A stretch of DNA of 64,000 nucleotides from UBA1127 sp034422455 (GTDB taxonomy: Bacteria > Chloroflexota > Dehalococcoidia > Lucifugimonadales > UBA1127), in the NCBI GenBank assembly GCA_034422455.1, contig DAOUJQ010000008.1, positions 113,913 to 177,912 of the forward strand. Reading direction: 5' to 3'. Position 1 is the first letter of the stretch. Every line of letters begins with the position of its first letter. The notes beneath the pieces were generated by a model. That model did not search any database. It was not told where the DNA came from and saw nothing but the letters and a program-made list of their open reading frames with translations. Positions 57,022-64,000 of this stretch are shown piece by piece. The position numbers and the translations under genes were made by a program.

Positions 57022-57339
57022 CTAACTGACGGCTGTCACCTCCAGCCGAATGCCCTCATTCTCCTGGAGGCAACGGATGATCTCGGAGAGGTTGTTGCTC
57101 CTTGGGTTTCCAGTAGGACTGAGCATGCGCATGAGGCTCTTGGGGGAGTAGCCGGTCAACTCGGCAAGCTTCGTAAAGCCGACGGTAGCGTTCACATAGT
57201 CGCGGAGGATGATCATTGCGGGGGCTATGTCTCCTTCCAAGAAGCAATTCATGGCCTCCAAGAACAATCCTTGCCTAAACTCCGGGTCTTTCTCGGCGCG
57301 TTCCATGACGGTTTCTCTGAAGCTCCTCGTGAGCGGCAT
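57022..57339 (-). CDS. HigA-like antitoxin with HTH domain
   Basis: The 105-residue product (ATG at 57339) begins MPLTRSFRETVMERAEKDPE and carries a helix-turn-helix at about residues 52-85 (ATVGFTKLAELTGYSPKSLMRMLSPTG in part). This is the layout of antidote proteins of HI1419-type addiction modules, in which the antitoxin gene follows the toxin gene. It is 67 bp downstream of the toxin. It probably binds the palindrome at 57720-57741 together with the toxin. Confidence 0.8.
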   Translation of the reverse strand: MPLTRSFRETVMERAEKDPEFRQGLFLEAMNCFLEGDIAPAMIILRDYVNATVGFTKLAELTGYSPKSLMRMLSPTGNPRSNNLSEIIRCLQENEGIRLEVTAVS

Positions 57340-57406
57340 CCCCCGCCTCCCTTCTACAACCCCCCGTCGCTCCTGCTTCAGCCCGATACTGCCTGGACCG
57401 TTCTCC

Positions 57407-57721
57407 CTACCCACGCTTGTAGTCATCCCAGCGTTCCTGTGCCTGCCTTATGTCCTGTTGTTGGCCATCTTTGGCGCCGCCACCAAGCAGTATGATCACT
57501 AGCGGCCCTACCCTGCCAAAGTAGATCCTGTACCCGGGTCCAAAGTCGATCCTGCGTTCAAATACGCCCCGACCAAGGGCCTTTACGTCGGAGAGGTTGC
57601 CCGCCTCCATGCGTGACAGGACGTTTCGCACCTTTCTCGCTGTAGGGGAACCAAGGCTGTGAAACCACTGTGCGAATGTACTGTTGCCCCGATGGTCAAG
57701 ATATTCCTCGATCACGAACAT
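57407..57721 (-). CDS. HigB/RelE-superfamily toxin (HI1419 type)
   Basis: The 104-residue product reads FVIEEYLDHRGNSTFAQWFH, RKVRNVLSRMEAGNLSDVKA, GRGVFERRIDFGPGYRIYFG and VIILLGGGAKDGQQQDIRQA. This is the addiction-module killer protein pattern (ExRxDFGPGYRIYF and LLxGGxKxxQxxDI). Such toxins cleave mRNA on the ribosome. I start it at the ATG at 57721; no ribosome binding site is seen, and the operator palindrome runs right up to the ATG, so the message may be leaderless. The antitoxin follows. Confidence 0.85.
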   Translation of the reverse strand: MFVIEEYLDHRGNSTFAQWFHSLGSPTARKVRNVLSRMEAGNLSDVKALGRGVFERRIDFGPGYRIYFGRVGPLVIILLGGGAKDGQQQDIRQAQERWDDYKRG

Positions 57722-57741
57722 GGTAACGCTAACGTTACCAT
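57720..57741. promoter_or_regulatory. Operator palindrome at the toxin start
   Basis: ATGGTAACGCT and AACGTTACCAT form a near-perfect palindrome (10 of 11 positions pair) that ends at the toxin start codon. Autoregulated toxin-antitoxin pairs have such sites over their promoters. The element stands out in this GC-rich setting. Confidence 0.65.
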
Positions 57742-57765
57742 CATGCAAGGCATGGCAACAAGTGG

Positions 57766-58149
57766 CTACATCACCGGGGAGCCGTGGTGGTGGACGATGC
57801 GCCATTGGCCGTCGCGGTTGCGGAAGACGTTGGTGGCCTCCACCGTCGCTTCGGTGACGCGGCCGGCGACGACGGAGCGGAGGGACTCCGTGCAGACGAC
57901 CCAGGCGAGGTCGCCGGCGACGAGGACGGCGTACTCTGTGATGGTGAACTGCATGACCATGGTGTTGTCGAAGATGGTGGACCAGCTCTGGAGGACCTTG
58001 TCGCGGCCGGACATGATGGGCCAGCCGGGGTGGACGCAGGTGACAGAGGGGTCCGGGTCCCAGACGGCCTCCATCTGGTCGTTGTCCAGCGACTCGATGG
58101 CGCGGTAGAAGGCGCGGTTGGCCTCGACGACGGCGTCCTCTTCCGGCAT
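57766..58149 (-). CDS. SnoaL-like / DUF4440-type NTF2-fold protein
   Basis: The 127-residue product (ATG at 58149, behind GAGGTG) has the cone-shaped NTF2 fold pattern: EEDAVVEANRAFYRAIESLD, VWDPDPSVTCVHPGWPIMSG, then paired strands ending ATNVFRNRDGQWRIVHHHGS. Proteins of this type serve as small hydrolases, isomerases or ligand-binding folds. It lies 44 bp upstream of the toxin gene on the same strand and 57 bp after the GH15 gene. The exact role is unknown. Confidence 0.82.
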   Translation of the reverse strand: MPEEDAVVEANRAFYRAIESLDNDQMEAVWDPDPSVTCVHPGWPIMSGRDKVLQSWSTIFDNTMVMQFTITEYAVLVAGDLAWVVCTESLRSVVAGRVTEATVEATNVFRNRDGQWRIVHHHGSPVM

Positions 58150-58206
58150 GGGCAGCACCTCGGCGCAGGGTTTGGGGACAGGATACACGGGAGGGGAAGG
58201 GGGCGA

Positions 58207-60000
58207 TCAGGCGCGCAGGGCAGCGGAGAGGTTGCGGGCGGTGTGGATGAGGCCGATGTGACTGAAGGCCTGGGGGAAGTTGCCGAGGGCCTCCTTGGTG
58301 TGCGGGTCGATCATCTCCGAGTAGAGGCCGAGATGGTTGGCGTAGCCCAGCATCTCCTCGAAGAGGGCCTTGGCCTGCTCCACGCGGCCGCAGCCGATGA
58401 GGGAGCCGATGAGCCAGAAGGAGAGCATGGTGAGGGCGCCCTCCTCGCCCTGCAGGCCGTCGTCGGCCTCGTCGACCTTGTAGCGCTTGACGAAGGGGCC
58501 GTGGCCGAGCTCCTCGACAGTGCGCTCGATGGTGCTGAGGATGCGCGGATCGTCGGGCGGGAGCATGTTGGTCCAGGGGAGGATGAGGCTGCTGGCGTCG
58601 AGGGCGTCGCTGTCGTAGCTCTGGACGAAGGCCTGCTTGGCGTCGTTCCAGCCGTGGGCGAGGACCTCATCCTTGATGGCGTCGGCCTCGGCACGCCAGC
58701 GGGCGAAGTCGCCCTCGCAGCCGGTGTTCTCGCCGATGGCAATGGCGTTGTCGAGGGCAGCCCAGCACATGGCCTTGGAGTAGGTGAAGTGTCGCTCGCG
58801 GCCGCGGACCTCCCAGATGCTGCGGTCGGGCTCGCGCCAGCGGCGGCAGACGACCTCCGCAAAGTCGTGGACGATGGACCAGATCTCGTTCGAGATGTAG
58901 CCGCCGTAGCGGCGGTAGGTGTTGATGCTGAGCAGCACCTCGCCAAAGATGTCCATCTGAAGCTGGTAGACCGCGCCGTTGCCGATGCGCACCGGCTGGG
59001 ACCGGCGGTAGCCCTCAAGGTGCTCCAGCGTCTCCTCGTCCGTCCCGGAATCATCCTTGAGGCCGAAGAGCACCTGCAGGACGTCCCGGTCCCGGAAGAG
59101 GGAGCACTTGCCCAGCAGCCAGTCGAGGAAGTGAAGGGCGTCGTGGAGGTCACCGAGGCGGTAGAGGACGCCAAGGGTGAAGGCGGAGTCGCGGAGCCAG
59201 CAGAAGCGGTAGTCCCAATTGCGCTCGCCGCCGATGTGCTCGGGAAGCGACGTCGTGAGGGCGGCGGCGATGGCTCCGGTCGGCGCGTAGATGAGCAGGT
59301 GCAGGGCGAGGAAGGAACGGACGACCTCGTCGCGCCAGAGGCCATCGTAGTGGAGCTCCTCGACCACGTGGCGCCAGTTGCGGGCGGTGGTCTCGAGGCG
59401 CTGGGCGCTGCGACCGGGGCCGACGATCATCGGCTCGCTGCGGCCGTAGGAGATGACGAAGACTGCACCGTGGGCCGGCGTGACGGTGAAGCGGCTCTCG
59501 GCGGCGTCGGCGTTGACGGTGATGGGCACGTTGACGGAGAGGGTCATCTCGTGCGGGCCGCCGGCGGCGAGGACGCCGTGGGGCATCAGATGCAGGTGAG
59601 TGAAGGCGCGGGCGTAGTCGAAGCGGGGACGGAAGACGGCCTGCATGGCGACGGAGCCCTCAACGCACTCGACGACGCGGTGGATGTCCTGTGGGAGGAT
59701 GTCGACGCCGCGGACGGGGCTGAGGGGCATGAAGTCGGTGACCGTCACCGTGCCTGTGGCGGTGGTGAAGCTGGTCTCTAGGATGTTGGTGTCCGGCAGG
59801 TAGCGCTGGGAGGACTCGTAAGGATCGAGCGGGGCGATCTGAAAGCTGCCGCCCTTCTCCTCGTCCAGGATGGCGGCGAAGACGCTGGGGGAGTCGATGC
59901 GGGGCATGCAGCACCAGTCGATGGAGCCGTCAAGGCCGACGAGGGCTGCGCCGTGCATGTTGCCGATGGCCCCGTAGCTGCTAATGTCCTTGTACGCCAC
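58207..60000 (-). CDS. GH15 glucoamylase/trehalase-type glycoside hydrolase
   Basis: The 597-residue product starts at a GTG at 60000 behind GGGAG (the frame stays open further up through repeats). The N-terminal super-beta-sandwich domain begins YGAIGNMHGAALVGLDGSIDWCCMPRID, typical of GH15 proteins. The catalytic (alpha/alpha)6 barrel has RNWDYRFCWLRDSAFTLGVLY, where the first acid region lies, and later MDIFGEVLLSINTYRRYGGYI and NFPQAFSHIGLIHTARNL. Actinobacterial relatives include trehalases, so with OtsAB in the window it could recycle trehalose. No signal peptide is seen, so it acts in the cytoplasm. Confidence 0.9.
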   Translation of the reverse strand: MAYKDISSYGAIGNMHGAALVGLDGSIDWCCMPRIDSPSVFAAILDEEKGGSFQIAPLDPYESSQRYLPDTNILETSFTTATGTVTVTDFMPLSPVRGVDILPQDIHRVVECVEGSVAMQAVFRPRFDYARAFTHLHLMPHGVLAAGGPHEMTLSVNVPITVNADAAESRFTVTPAHGAVFVISYGRSEPMIVGPGRSAQRLETTARNWRHVVEELHYDGLWRDEVVRSFLALHLLIYAPTGAIAAALTTSLPEHIGGERNWDYRFCWLRDSAFTLGVLYRLGDLHDALHFLDWLLGKCSLFRDRDVLQVLFGLKDDSGTDEETLEHLEGYRRSQPVRIGNGAVYQLQMDIFGEVLLSINTYRRYGGYISNEIWSIVHDFAEVVCRRWREPDRSIWEVRGRERHFTYSKAMCWAALDNAIAIGENTGCEGDFARWRAEADAIKDEVLAHGWNDAKQAFVQSYDSDALDASSLILPWTNMLPPDDPRILSTIERTVEELGHGPFVKRYKVDEADDGLQGEEGALTMLSFWLIGSLIGCGRVEQAKALFEEMLGYANHLGLYSEMIDPHTKEALGNFPQAFSHIGLIHTARNLSAALRA

Positions 60001-60099
60001 GGTTGCTCCCGAGGTGAAGTGTGCGCGGCCAGGGGGTACGCGCCGTACTTCAATTATGGGCGCGGGACGGCGGGGGCGTCCACCGGGCGGGGGCACCCC

Positions 60100-60171
60100 T
60101 ATCCCAGCCTTCCCCATCAAGGGGGAAGGGGCTGCAGGCGGGACGGCCCTTCGACAAGCTCAGGGCGAACG
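60100..60171. repeat. Interspersed repeats between the GH15 and FIST genes
   Basis: A TTCCCCATCAAGGGGGAAGG element (60109-60128), a small palindrome, is followed by a CCTTCGACAAGCTCAGG copy (60148-60171). The FIST gene stop is 10 bases further on. Confidence 0.65.
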
Positions 60172-60180
60172 GCTGGGGGG

Positions 60181-61374
60181 CTAGGGGGCGCGGAAGAGGG
60201 CGAAGGAGCTGGTGTAGCCGTGCAGGTAGGTGGTGCCGCTGACCTGGCCGATCTCGCCGTTGCAGAAGAAGCCACCCAGGGGGATGGAGCCGACCATATC
60301 CGTGAAAAGGTCGGAATCGTGGTTCTGCCGGCCGTAGAGGTACTGGCCCCGGCCATTGCACTGGAACATGAGGGCGCCCACGGGCGAGGCCGCGCCGGTG
60401 CCCTCCATGTAGCGTGACAGCTGACGCCGGAGGTCCTCGGCGGAGGTGGAAGCGTCGCGGATGTGGAACTGGGCAAGCTGGCCCTCGCGGAGGAACTCGC
60501 CGACGCCGATCAGGCCGTTGGCGTGGTCGACGCCGATCAGGTTGCGGATGAGGAAGTCGCCGGGGTTCACCTCGTCCAGGGCAAGCTGGGGGTCCATGGC
60601 GATGCCGAGAAAGAGGTTGTTGGCGACGAGGTTCTGGTCCTCCGGCGAGAGCCGCCGGAAGAGGTCGCGGAGGTAGTCCAACGGGCGCTCGCCGCCATCG
60701 AACTCGATGAGCAAATTGCGGTCGCACTTGGTGATGCGCTTGAGCTCGCCGATAGGGCGGCAGCCCTGGGCCACGACCGTCTCGACGACAATGTCGCCAT
60801 GGAGGGCCACGCCCACGACGCCGTCGTGGTAGACGGTGTCAGCGAGGAAGAGGGCGTGGCCGCCAGGCATGCTGCTGCCGCTGGCGAGCCCGCCGACCTT
60901 GGTCGCGGCGGGGAAGGCGTAGTCGAGGCCGGAGAGGATGCCCTCGCCAGCCATGGAGAAGGGGTCCATCAGCACGAGGAAGTGGGGGTTGTCCTCCTGT
61001 GACACGCCGAGGAGCTTCGACCACGCATCGGGCGGCTCATCGGGGGAGGGCAGCTCGTCGCTCATGGCGCGGAAGGGCGAGATGACGACGCCGGGCAGGT
61101 GGCCGACGGTGAGGGCGAGTGCGCGCTGCTGCTCGACCTCCTGGGCGGCGCCGATGACGCCGGCGCCGGAGCAGCCGAGGACCATGACGCCGGGGAAGCG
61201 CTCGGCGAGGATGCGGGGCACCTCCTCGGACTCGTAGGTGTAGGCGGCGGAGGCGAAGACCACGGCCAGAGAGGGCGGCGCGTCAGGCCCCAGGTCCGCG
61301 GCCACCGTGGCGCAGCAGTCCTCCAGCGCGGCAACGAGGTCGCGCTCCTCCGAAATCGCCGATGCCCACTTCAT
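60181..61374 (-). CDS. FIST N- and C-domain sensory protein
   Basis: The 397-residue product begins MKWASAISEERDLVAALEDC and has the FIST N-domain pattern with LAVVFASAAYT, VMVLGCSGAGVIG and the KVGGLASGS block. The FIST-C domain follows with IGVDHANGLIGVGEFLREGQ and ends with ALMFQCNGRGQYLYGR, GGFFCNGEIGQVSG and LHGYTSSFALF. FIST domains bind small ligands, probably amino acids, and are usually attached to signalling domains. Here the protein stands alone and soluble. Partners are not visible nearby. Confidence 0.88.
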   Translation of the reverse strand: MKWASAISEERDLVAALEDCCATVAADLGPDAPPSLAVVFASAAYTYESEEVPRILAERFPGVMVLGCSGAGVIGAAQEVEQQRALALTVGHLPGVVISPFRAMSDELPSPDEPPDAWSKLLGVSQEDNPHFLVLMDPFSMAGEGILSGLDYAFPAATKVGGLASGSSMPGGHALFLADTVYHDGVVGVALHGDIVVETVVAQGCRPIGELKRITKCDRNLLIEFDGGERPLDYLRDLFRRLSPEDQNLVANNLFLGIAMDPQLALDEVNPGDFLIRNLIGVDHANGLIGVGEFLREGQLAQFHIRDASTSAEDLRRQLSRYMEGTGAASPVGALMFQCNGRGQYLYGRQNHDSDLFTDMVGSIPLGGFFCNGEIGQVSGTTYLHGYTSSFALFRAP

Positions 61375-61398
61375 TGCGCTCTCCCCTCGCCTTGAACC

Positions 61399-61587
61399 TT
61401 ACTGCTTGCCCTGACCACCGCCAAGCTTGCGCGCCCTGTCGCCGATGATGCGGAGCATGTTCTTCACGGACGCGCCGTCCACCTTCATCCTGGGCCGCTT
61501 GCGCGACCCGCGCACGGCCTTACGCATGGCCGGGTCGTCCTCCGACCAGTCTTCTTCCCGCGCGTTCTGCTCCTTGTCGGCGTCCAT
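61399..61587 (-). CDS. Small charged hypothetical protein (62 residues)
   Basis: The product starts at the ATG at 61587 behind AAAGGACAAG. It has an acidic first third (DADKEQNAREEDWSEDDPAM) and a basic second part (RKAVRGSRKRPRMKVDG then IGDRARKLGGGQGKQ). It has no recognised domain. The boundary fit, 24 bp before the FIST start, and the ribosome binding site make it plausible. Confidence 0.55.
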   Translation of the reverse strand: MDADKEQNAREEDWSEDDPAMRKAVRGSRKRPRMKVDGASVKNMLRIIGDRARKLGGGQGKQ

Positions 61588-61608
61588 TTGCTTGTCCTTT
61601 GGTCGGGC

Positions 61609-61633
61609 GGGCGACCACGAGGGTCGCCCCTAC
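61609..61633. repeat. GGGCGACC hairpin repeat
   Basis: This GGGCGACC-ACGAG-GGTCGCCC hairpin with CTAC after it is the third copy of the type seen at 34150 and 45788. It lies in the 66-bp gap between the acyl-CoA synthetase stop and the small gene start, and could double as a terminator. Confidence 0.7.
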
Positions 61634-61653
61634 ATGCTCACAACGCTGCGGGG

Positions 61654-63174
61654 TTAGCCTGCGCTGGTCTGCACCTGGCTCTCGGCTTCCGCGAACTGCT
61701 TCGAAAGGTCCGGTTTGACGACCTTGCCCATGGCGTTTCGGGGCAGCTCTTCCATGGAGAGCATGCGGCTGGGCATCTTGTAGGGCGCCAGCCGCTCCCG
61801 AGACCAGTCGCGCAACGACTCCAGCGTGAGGGCGCTGCCGCCCGCGAGCACGAGGGCCGCGCAGACGCGCTCGCCCCACTCGATGTCCTCCATGCCCACG
61901 ACGGCGCACTCGGCGATGTCCGGGTGCTCGCGGAGGACATCCTCGACCTCCAGGGCCGAGACCTTGTAGCCGCCGGTCTTGATGATGTCGACGCTGCTGC
62001 GGCCGAGGATGCGGTAGGCTCCGTCCTCCAGCACGGCGACGTCGCCGGTCTTGAACCAGCCATCGACGAACTCAGAGGCGGTGGCCTCGGGCTTGCACCA
62101 GTACTCGCGGAAGACGGCGGGGCCGCGCACCTGGATCTCGCCAGGGGAGCCCTCGGGCGGGGCGTTGCCGTCCTCGTCGACGAGGCGGAGGTCGACGCCG
62201 GGGAGGGGGGTGCCGACGTAGCCGGGGCGGCGCTCGCCGTGGAGGGGGTTGGAGAGAGCCATGCCGATCTCCGTCATGCCGTAGCGCTCCAGCAGCCGGT
62301 GGCCGCTGATCTCCTCCCACTCCTCCAGCGTCTGCACGGGCAGCGCAGCGGAGCCGGACACCATGAGCCGGAGCTCAGCGCAGGCCTTTGTCATCGACTC
62401 GCGGCGCTCGTGGGGCGCGGCGTTCCACGCCTGCACGAGGCGGGCGTAGATGGTGGGGACGGCCATGAAGAGCGAGAGGCCGCCGCGCTCGATGCGGTCC
62501 CAGACGGCGTCGGCGTTGAAGGCGGGGAGCATGTCGCAGACGGCGCCGGACCAGAGGGCGCAGCCGAGGACGTTGACGATGCCGTGGATGTGGTGGAGGG
62601 GCAACACGTGCAGGATGCGGTCGTCGCCCGTCCAGCCCCACGCCTCGACGAGGCTGGTCATCTGCGCCTGGATGGTGGTGTGGGCGGAGACGACGCCCTT
62701 GGGGCGGTTGGTCGTGCCGCTGGTGTAGATGATCATGGCGCGGCGGTCGGGGTCGACGTCGGGCAGCGGGCCCACCGGATGGCGCAGGATGTCAGGAGTG
62801 AGGAGGAAGCGCAGGCCGCGCTCCTCGGCGATGGGGCGCAGGGTCTCCTCGTACTGCGGGTGGGCGACGACGATGGTCGCGCCGGAGTCCTCGACCATGT
62901 ACTCGAGCTCGGGCCTAGGGTGCGACGTGGCGAGGGGGACGGCGACACCGCCGGCGCGCCAGACGCCCCACTGCGTCGCGACGTAGTGGTAGCCGCCGGG
63001 CGTGAGGAAGGCGACGCGGGCCTCGGCGAGGTCGTCCGCGCCGTCAAGGAGGCAGGAGGCGACGGCGGCGGAGTCGGCGAGGAGCTGGGCGTAGGTAAAC
63101 GTGCCCTCCCCGGCGATGATCGCCGTGCGGTCGCCGAAGTCCTCAGCGCGGGCTATGAGGGGTATGCCTGCCAA
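61654..63174 (-). CDS. Acyl-CoA synthetase (AMP-binding family, malonyl-CoA synthetase-like)
   Basis: The 506-residue enzyme activates a carboxylic acid with ATP and CoA. It starts at a TTG at 63174, six bases after GGAGG. Motifs are the P-loop MIIYTSGTTNRPKGV (about residue 152), LPLHHIHGIVNVLGCALWSG, LLERYGMTEIGMALSNP, GWFKTGDVAVLED and, near the end, ELPRNAMGKVVK with the catalytic Lys. HHIHGIVNVL resembles the MatB/ACSF3 malonyl-CoA synthetases, so a short dicarboxylic acid is possible. It may load the products of the ring-cleavage enzymes. Confidence 0.9.
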   Translation of the reverse strand: MAGIPLIARAEDFGDRTAIIAGEGTFTYAQLLADSAAVASCLLDGADDLAEARVAFLTPGGYHYVATQWGVWRAGGVAVPLATSHPRPELEYMVEDSGATIVVAHPQYEETLRPIAEERGLRFLLTPDILRHPVGPLPDVDPDRRAMIIYTSGTTNRPKGVVSAHTTIQAQMTSLVEAWGWTGDDRILHVLPLHHIHGIVNVLGCALWSGAVCDMLPAFNADAVWDRIERGGLSLFMAVPTIYARLVQAWNAAPHERRESMTKACAELRLMVSGSAALPVQTLEEWEEISGHRLLERYGMTEIGMALSNPLHGERRPGYVGTPLPGVDLRLVDEDGNAPPEGSPGEIQVRGPAVFREYWCKPEATASEFVDGWFKTGDVAVLEDGAYRILGRSSVDIIKTGGYKVSALEVEDVLREHPDIAECAVVGMEDIEWGERVCAALVLAGGSALTLESLRDWSRERLAPYKMPSRMLSMEELPRNAMGKVVKPDLSKQFAEAESQVQTSAG

Positions 63175-63261
63175 GAGCGGCCTCCGGTTGGATGATGGGC
63201 GGGTTGGAAGTAGGGAGACTCTACCACGCGGAGGCGTTGAAGGGTACCCGTCGAAGGAGCG

Positions 63262-63597
63262 TTACTTGGCCTTGGGAGGGAGGGACAGGGCGTAGTCCAA
63301 GCCCTGCTGCACCCAGCCTTCGACACCCATCGACGCGGCCTGGCCCGGCGGGCCGACGAGGACCATGCCGGTCATGGGCCTGCCGGAGACCTCTACGGGC
63401 CGGGCGCCGGGCTGCGCAAGCGCGCCGACGTAGGACTCCTTCCCTACCCGGACCATCAGGGCGTCGCCAAGGATGCCGCAGCACATGTTGCCTCGCACGG
63501 TGAAGCAGAGACCGCCGAACATACGGAGCTCGACGAGCTCCGGCTGGCCGTCGAGGCAGTCGCGGACCTTTGCGGCAAGGGCTTCGTCATAGGGCAC
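63262..63597 (-). CDS. TfoX N-terminal domain protein
   Basis: The 111-residue product starts at a GTG at 63597 behind GGAGG. ELRMFGGLCFTVRGNMCCGI is the TfoX-N signature (usually RxMFGGxGxxxxGxMF), followed by LMVRVGKESYVGALAQPG and PMTGMVLVGPPG. Single-domain TfoX-N proteins are common and are not proven competence regulators. Two adjacent Cys in NMCCGI are unusual to my eye. It lies 58 bp before the TPP-enzyme gene end. Confidence 0.82.
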   Translation of the reverse strand: MPYDEALAAKVRDCLDGQPELVELRMFGGLCFTVRGNMCCGILGDALMVRVGKESYVGALAQPGARPVEVSGRPMTGMVLVGPPGQAASMGVEGWVQQGLDYALSLPPKAK

Positions 63598-63655
63598 GGG
63601 ACGCCTCCTTAGGAACGGAAGTCATGCGCCTCGTGTCGGGCGCGCCCGCTCCCCG

Positions 63656-64000
63656 CTATCCCCTGGAGAAGACCGGGAACTCGCGGGTGATGAACTCCAG
63701 GACGGCGGTCTGGCCGGACTCGACGCAGGCGGTGGCGCGGGTGATGGCGGCACTGACGTCGCCCGGGTCCGTGACGCGCTCGGCGTAGGCGCCCAGGGCG
63801 GCGGCGACGCCGGTGTAGTCGCCGGAGAGGAACTTGCTGCCGTACCGCTCGACGGCGACGGGAATGTTGTGCTCGTAGCCGCCCATGGCGCCGTTGTTGA
63901 GGATGACCGTCAGGATGGGCAGGCGCTCGCGGACGGCGGTCTCGACGTCGAGGAGGACGGTGCCGGCGGCGGTGTCGCCCATGACGTTGACCACCAGCTT
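63656..64000 (-). CDS. Thiamine-diphosphate enzyme, C-terminal fragment (cut by window edge)
   Basis: The 114 visible codons run off the window end. They read VVNVMGDTAAGTVLLDVETAV then RERLPILTVILNNGAMGGYE, which is the TPP-binding GDG...N motif region of acetolactate-synthase-like or oxalyl-CoA decarboxylase-like enzymes (here GDT). The end is YTGVAAALGAYAERVTDPGD and ITREFPVFSRG. The N-terminal domains that would tell the substrate are outside the window. Confidence 0.8.
   Translation of the reverse strand, partial: KLVVNVMGDTAAGTVLLDVETAVRERLPILTVILNNGAMGGYEHNIPVAVERYGSKFLSGDYTGVAAALGAYAERVTDPGDVSAAITRATACVESGQTAVLEFITREFPVFSRG

Overview
The window reads as a chromosomal piece of a high-GC, free-living bacterium, most likely a Chloroflexota (Dehalococcoidia, SAR202-like) genome. 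This placement is inference. It rests on the large set of closely related Rieske oxygenases, the Thr/Pro-rich surface lipoprotein, a DUF5679-type zinc ribbon, the zinc-type S14, and the very frequent short interspersed repeats (CCTTCGACARGCTCAGG-type, CCTGCSTNCGCAGG-type and CCGGTATGA-type).

Bases 1-14700 hold one compact minus-strand translation operon: rpsL-rpsG-fusA-rpsJ-rplC-rplD-rplW-rplB-rpsS-rplV-rpsC-rplP-rpmC-rpsQ-rplN-rplX-rplE-rpsN-rpsH-rplF-rplR-rpsE-rpmD-rplO-secY-adk (adk cut by the window edge). It starts from a textbook promoter at 14719-14747. It lacks tuf, has a strong hairpin between rpsJ and rplC, gives S17 a ~225-residue acidic repeat tail, and carries an S12 that differs at both classical streptomycin-resistance positions.

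Bases 14803-18730 run on the plus strand: trehalose synthesis (otsA-otsB), tRNA-Gln, and a three-gene cobalt nitrile-hydratase-like enzyme whose beta subunit is split as in thiocyanate hydrolase. From about 18.7 to 48 kb the genes are catabolic and accessory: an internally duplicated protein with a mobile repeat inside its coding frame, S-adenosylhomocysteinase, a class III aminotransferase, two gentisate-dioxygenase-like bicupins, three of the five Rieske oxygenases, an amidohydrolase, MobA with a Tat-exported sulfite-oxidase-like molybdoenzyme, a luciferase-like monooxygenase, a dienelactone hydrolase, secreted or anchored proteins, and clusters of short repeats. Three copies of an 82-114 bp element with perfect terminal inverted repeats and an internal hairpin are scattered here; base changes between copies keep both stems paired.

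Bases 48182-51708 form a three-gene minus-strand cassette around a GHKL (MORC/Hsp90-type) ATPase, which looks like a stand-alone, possibly defensive, system. After it come a VOC protein, an isocitrate-lyase-superfamily enzyme and two more Rieske oxygenases. At 56453-57007 an AhpD-like gene carries an in-frame TGA exactly at the second Cys of its CxxCxxxH motif, followed by a hairpin at the right distance for a bacterial SECIS; I read it as a selenoprotein. The end holds a HigBA-like toxin-antitoxin pair with an operator palindrome, a GH15 glucoamylase/trehalase, a FIST sensor protein, an acyl-CoA synthetase, a TfoX-N protein and a TPP-enzyme fragment cut by the window edge.

Together the region pairs core translation with a lineage-specific kit for oxidising recalcitrant or aromatic organic matter: Rieske and flavin monooxygenases, ring-cleaving cupins, dienelactone hydrolase, CoA ligase and lyase. 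The product assignments come from motifs read by eye; no database search was possible.
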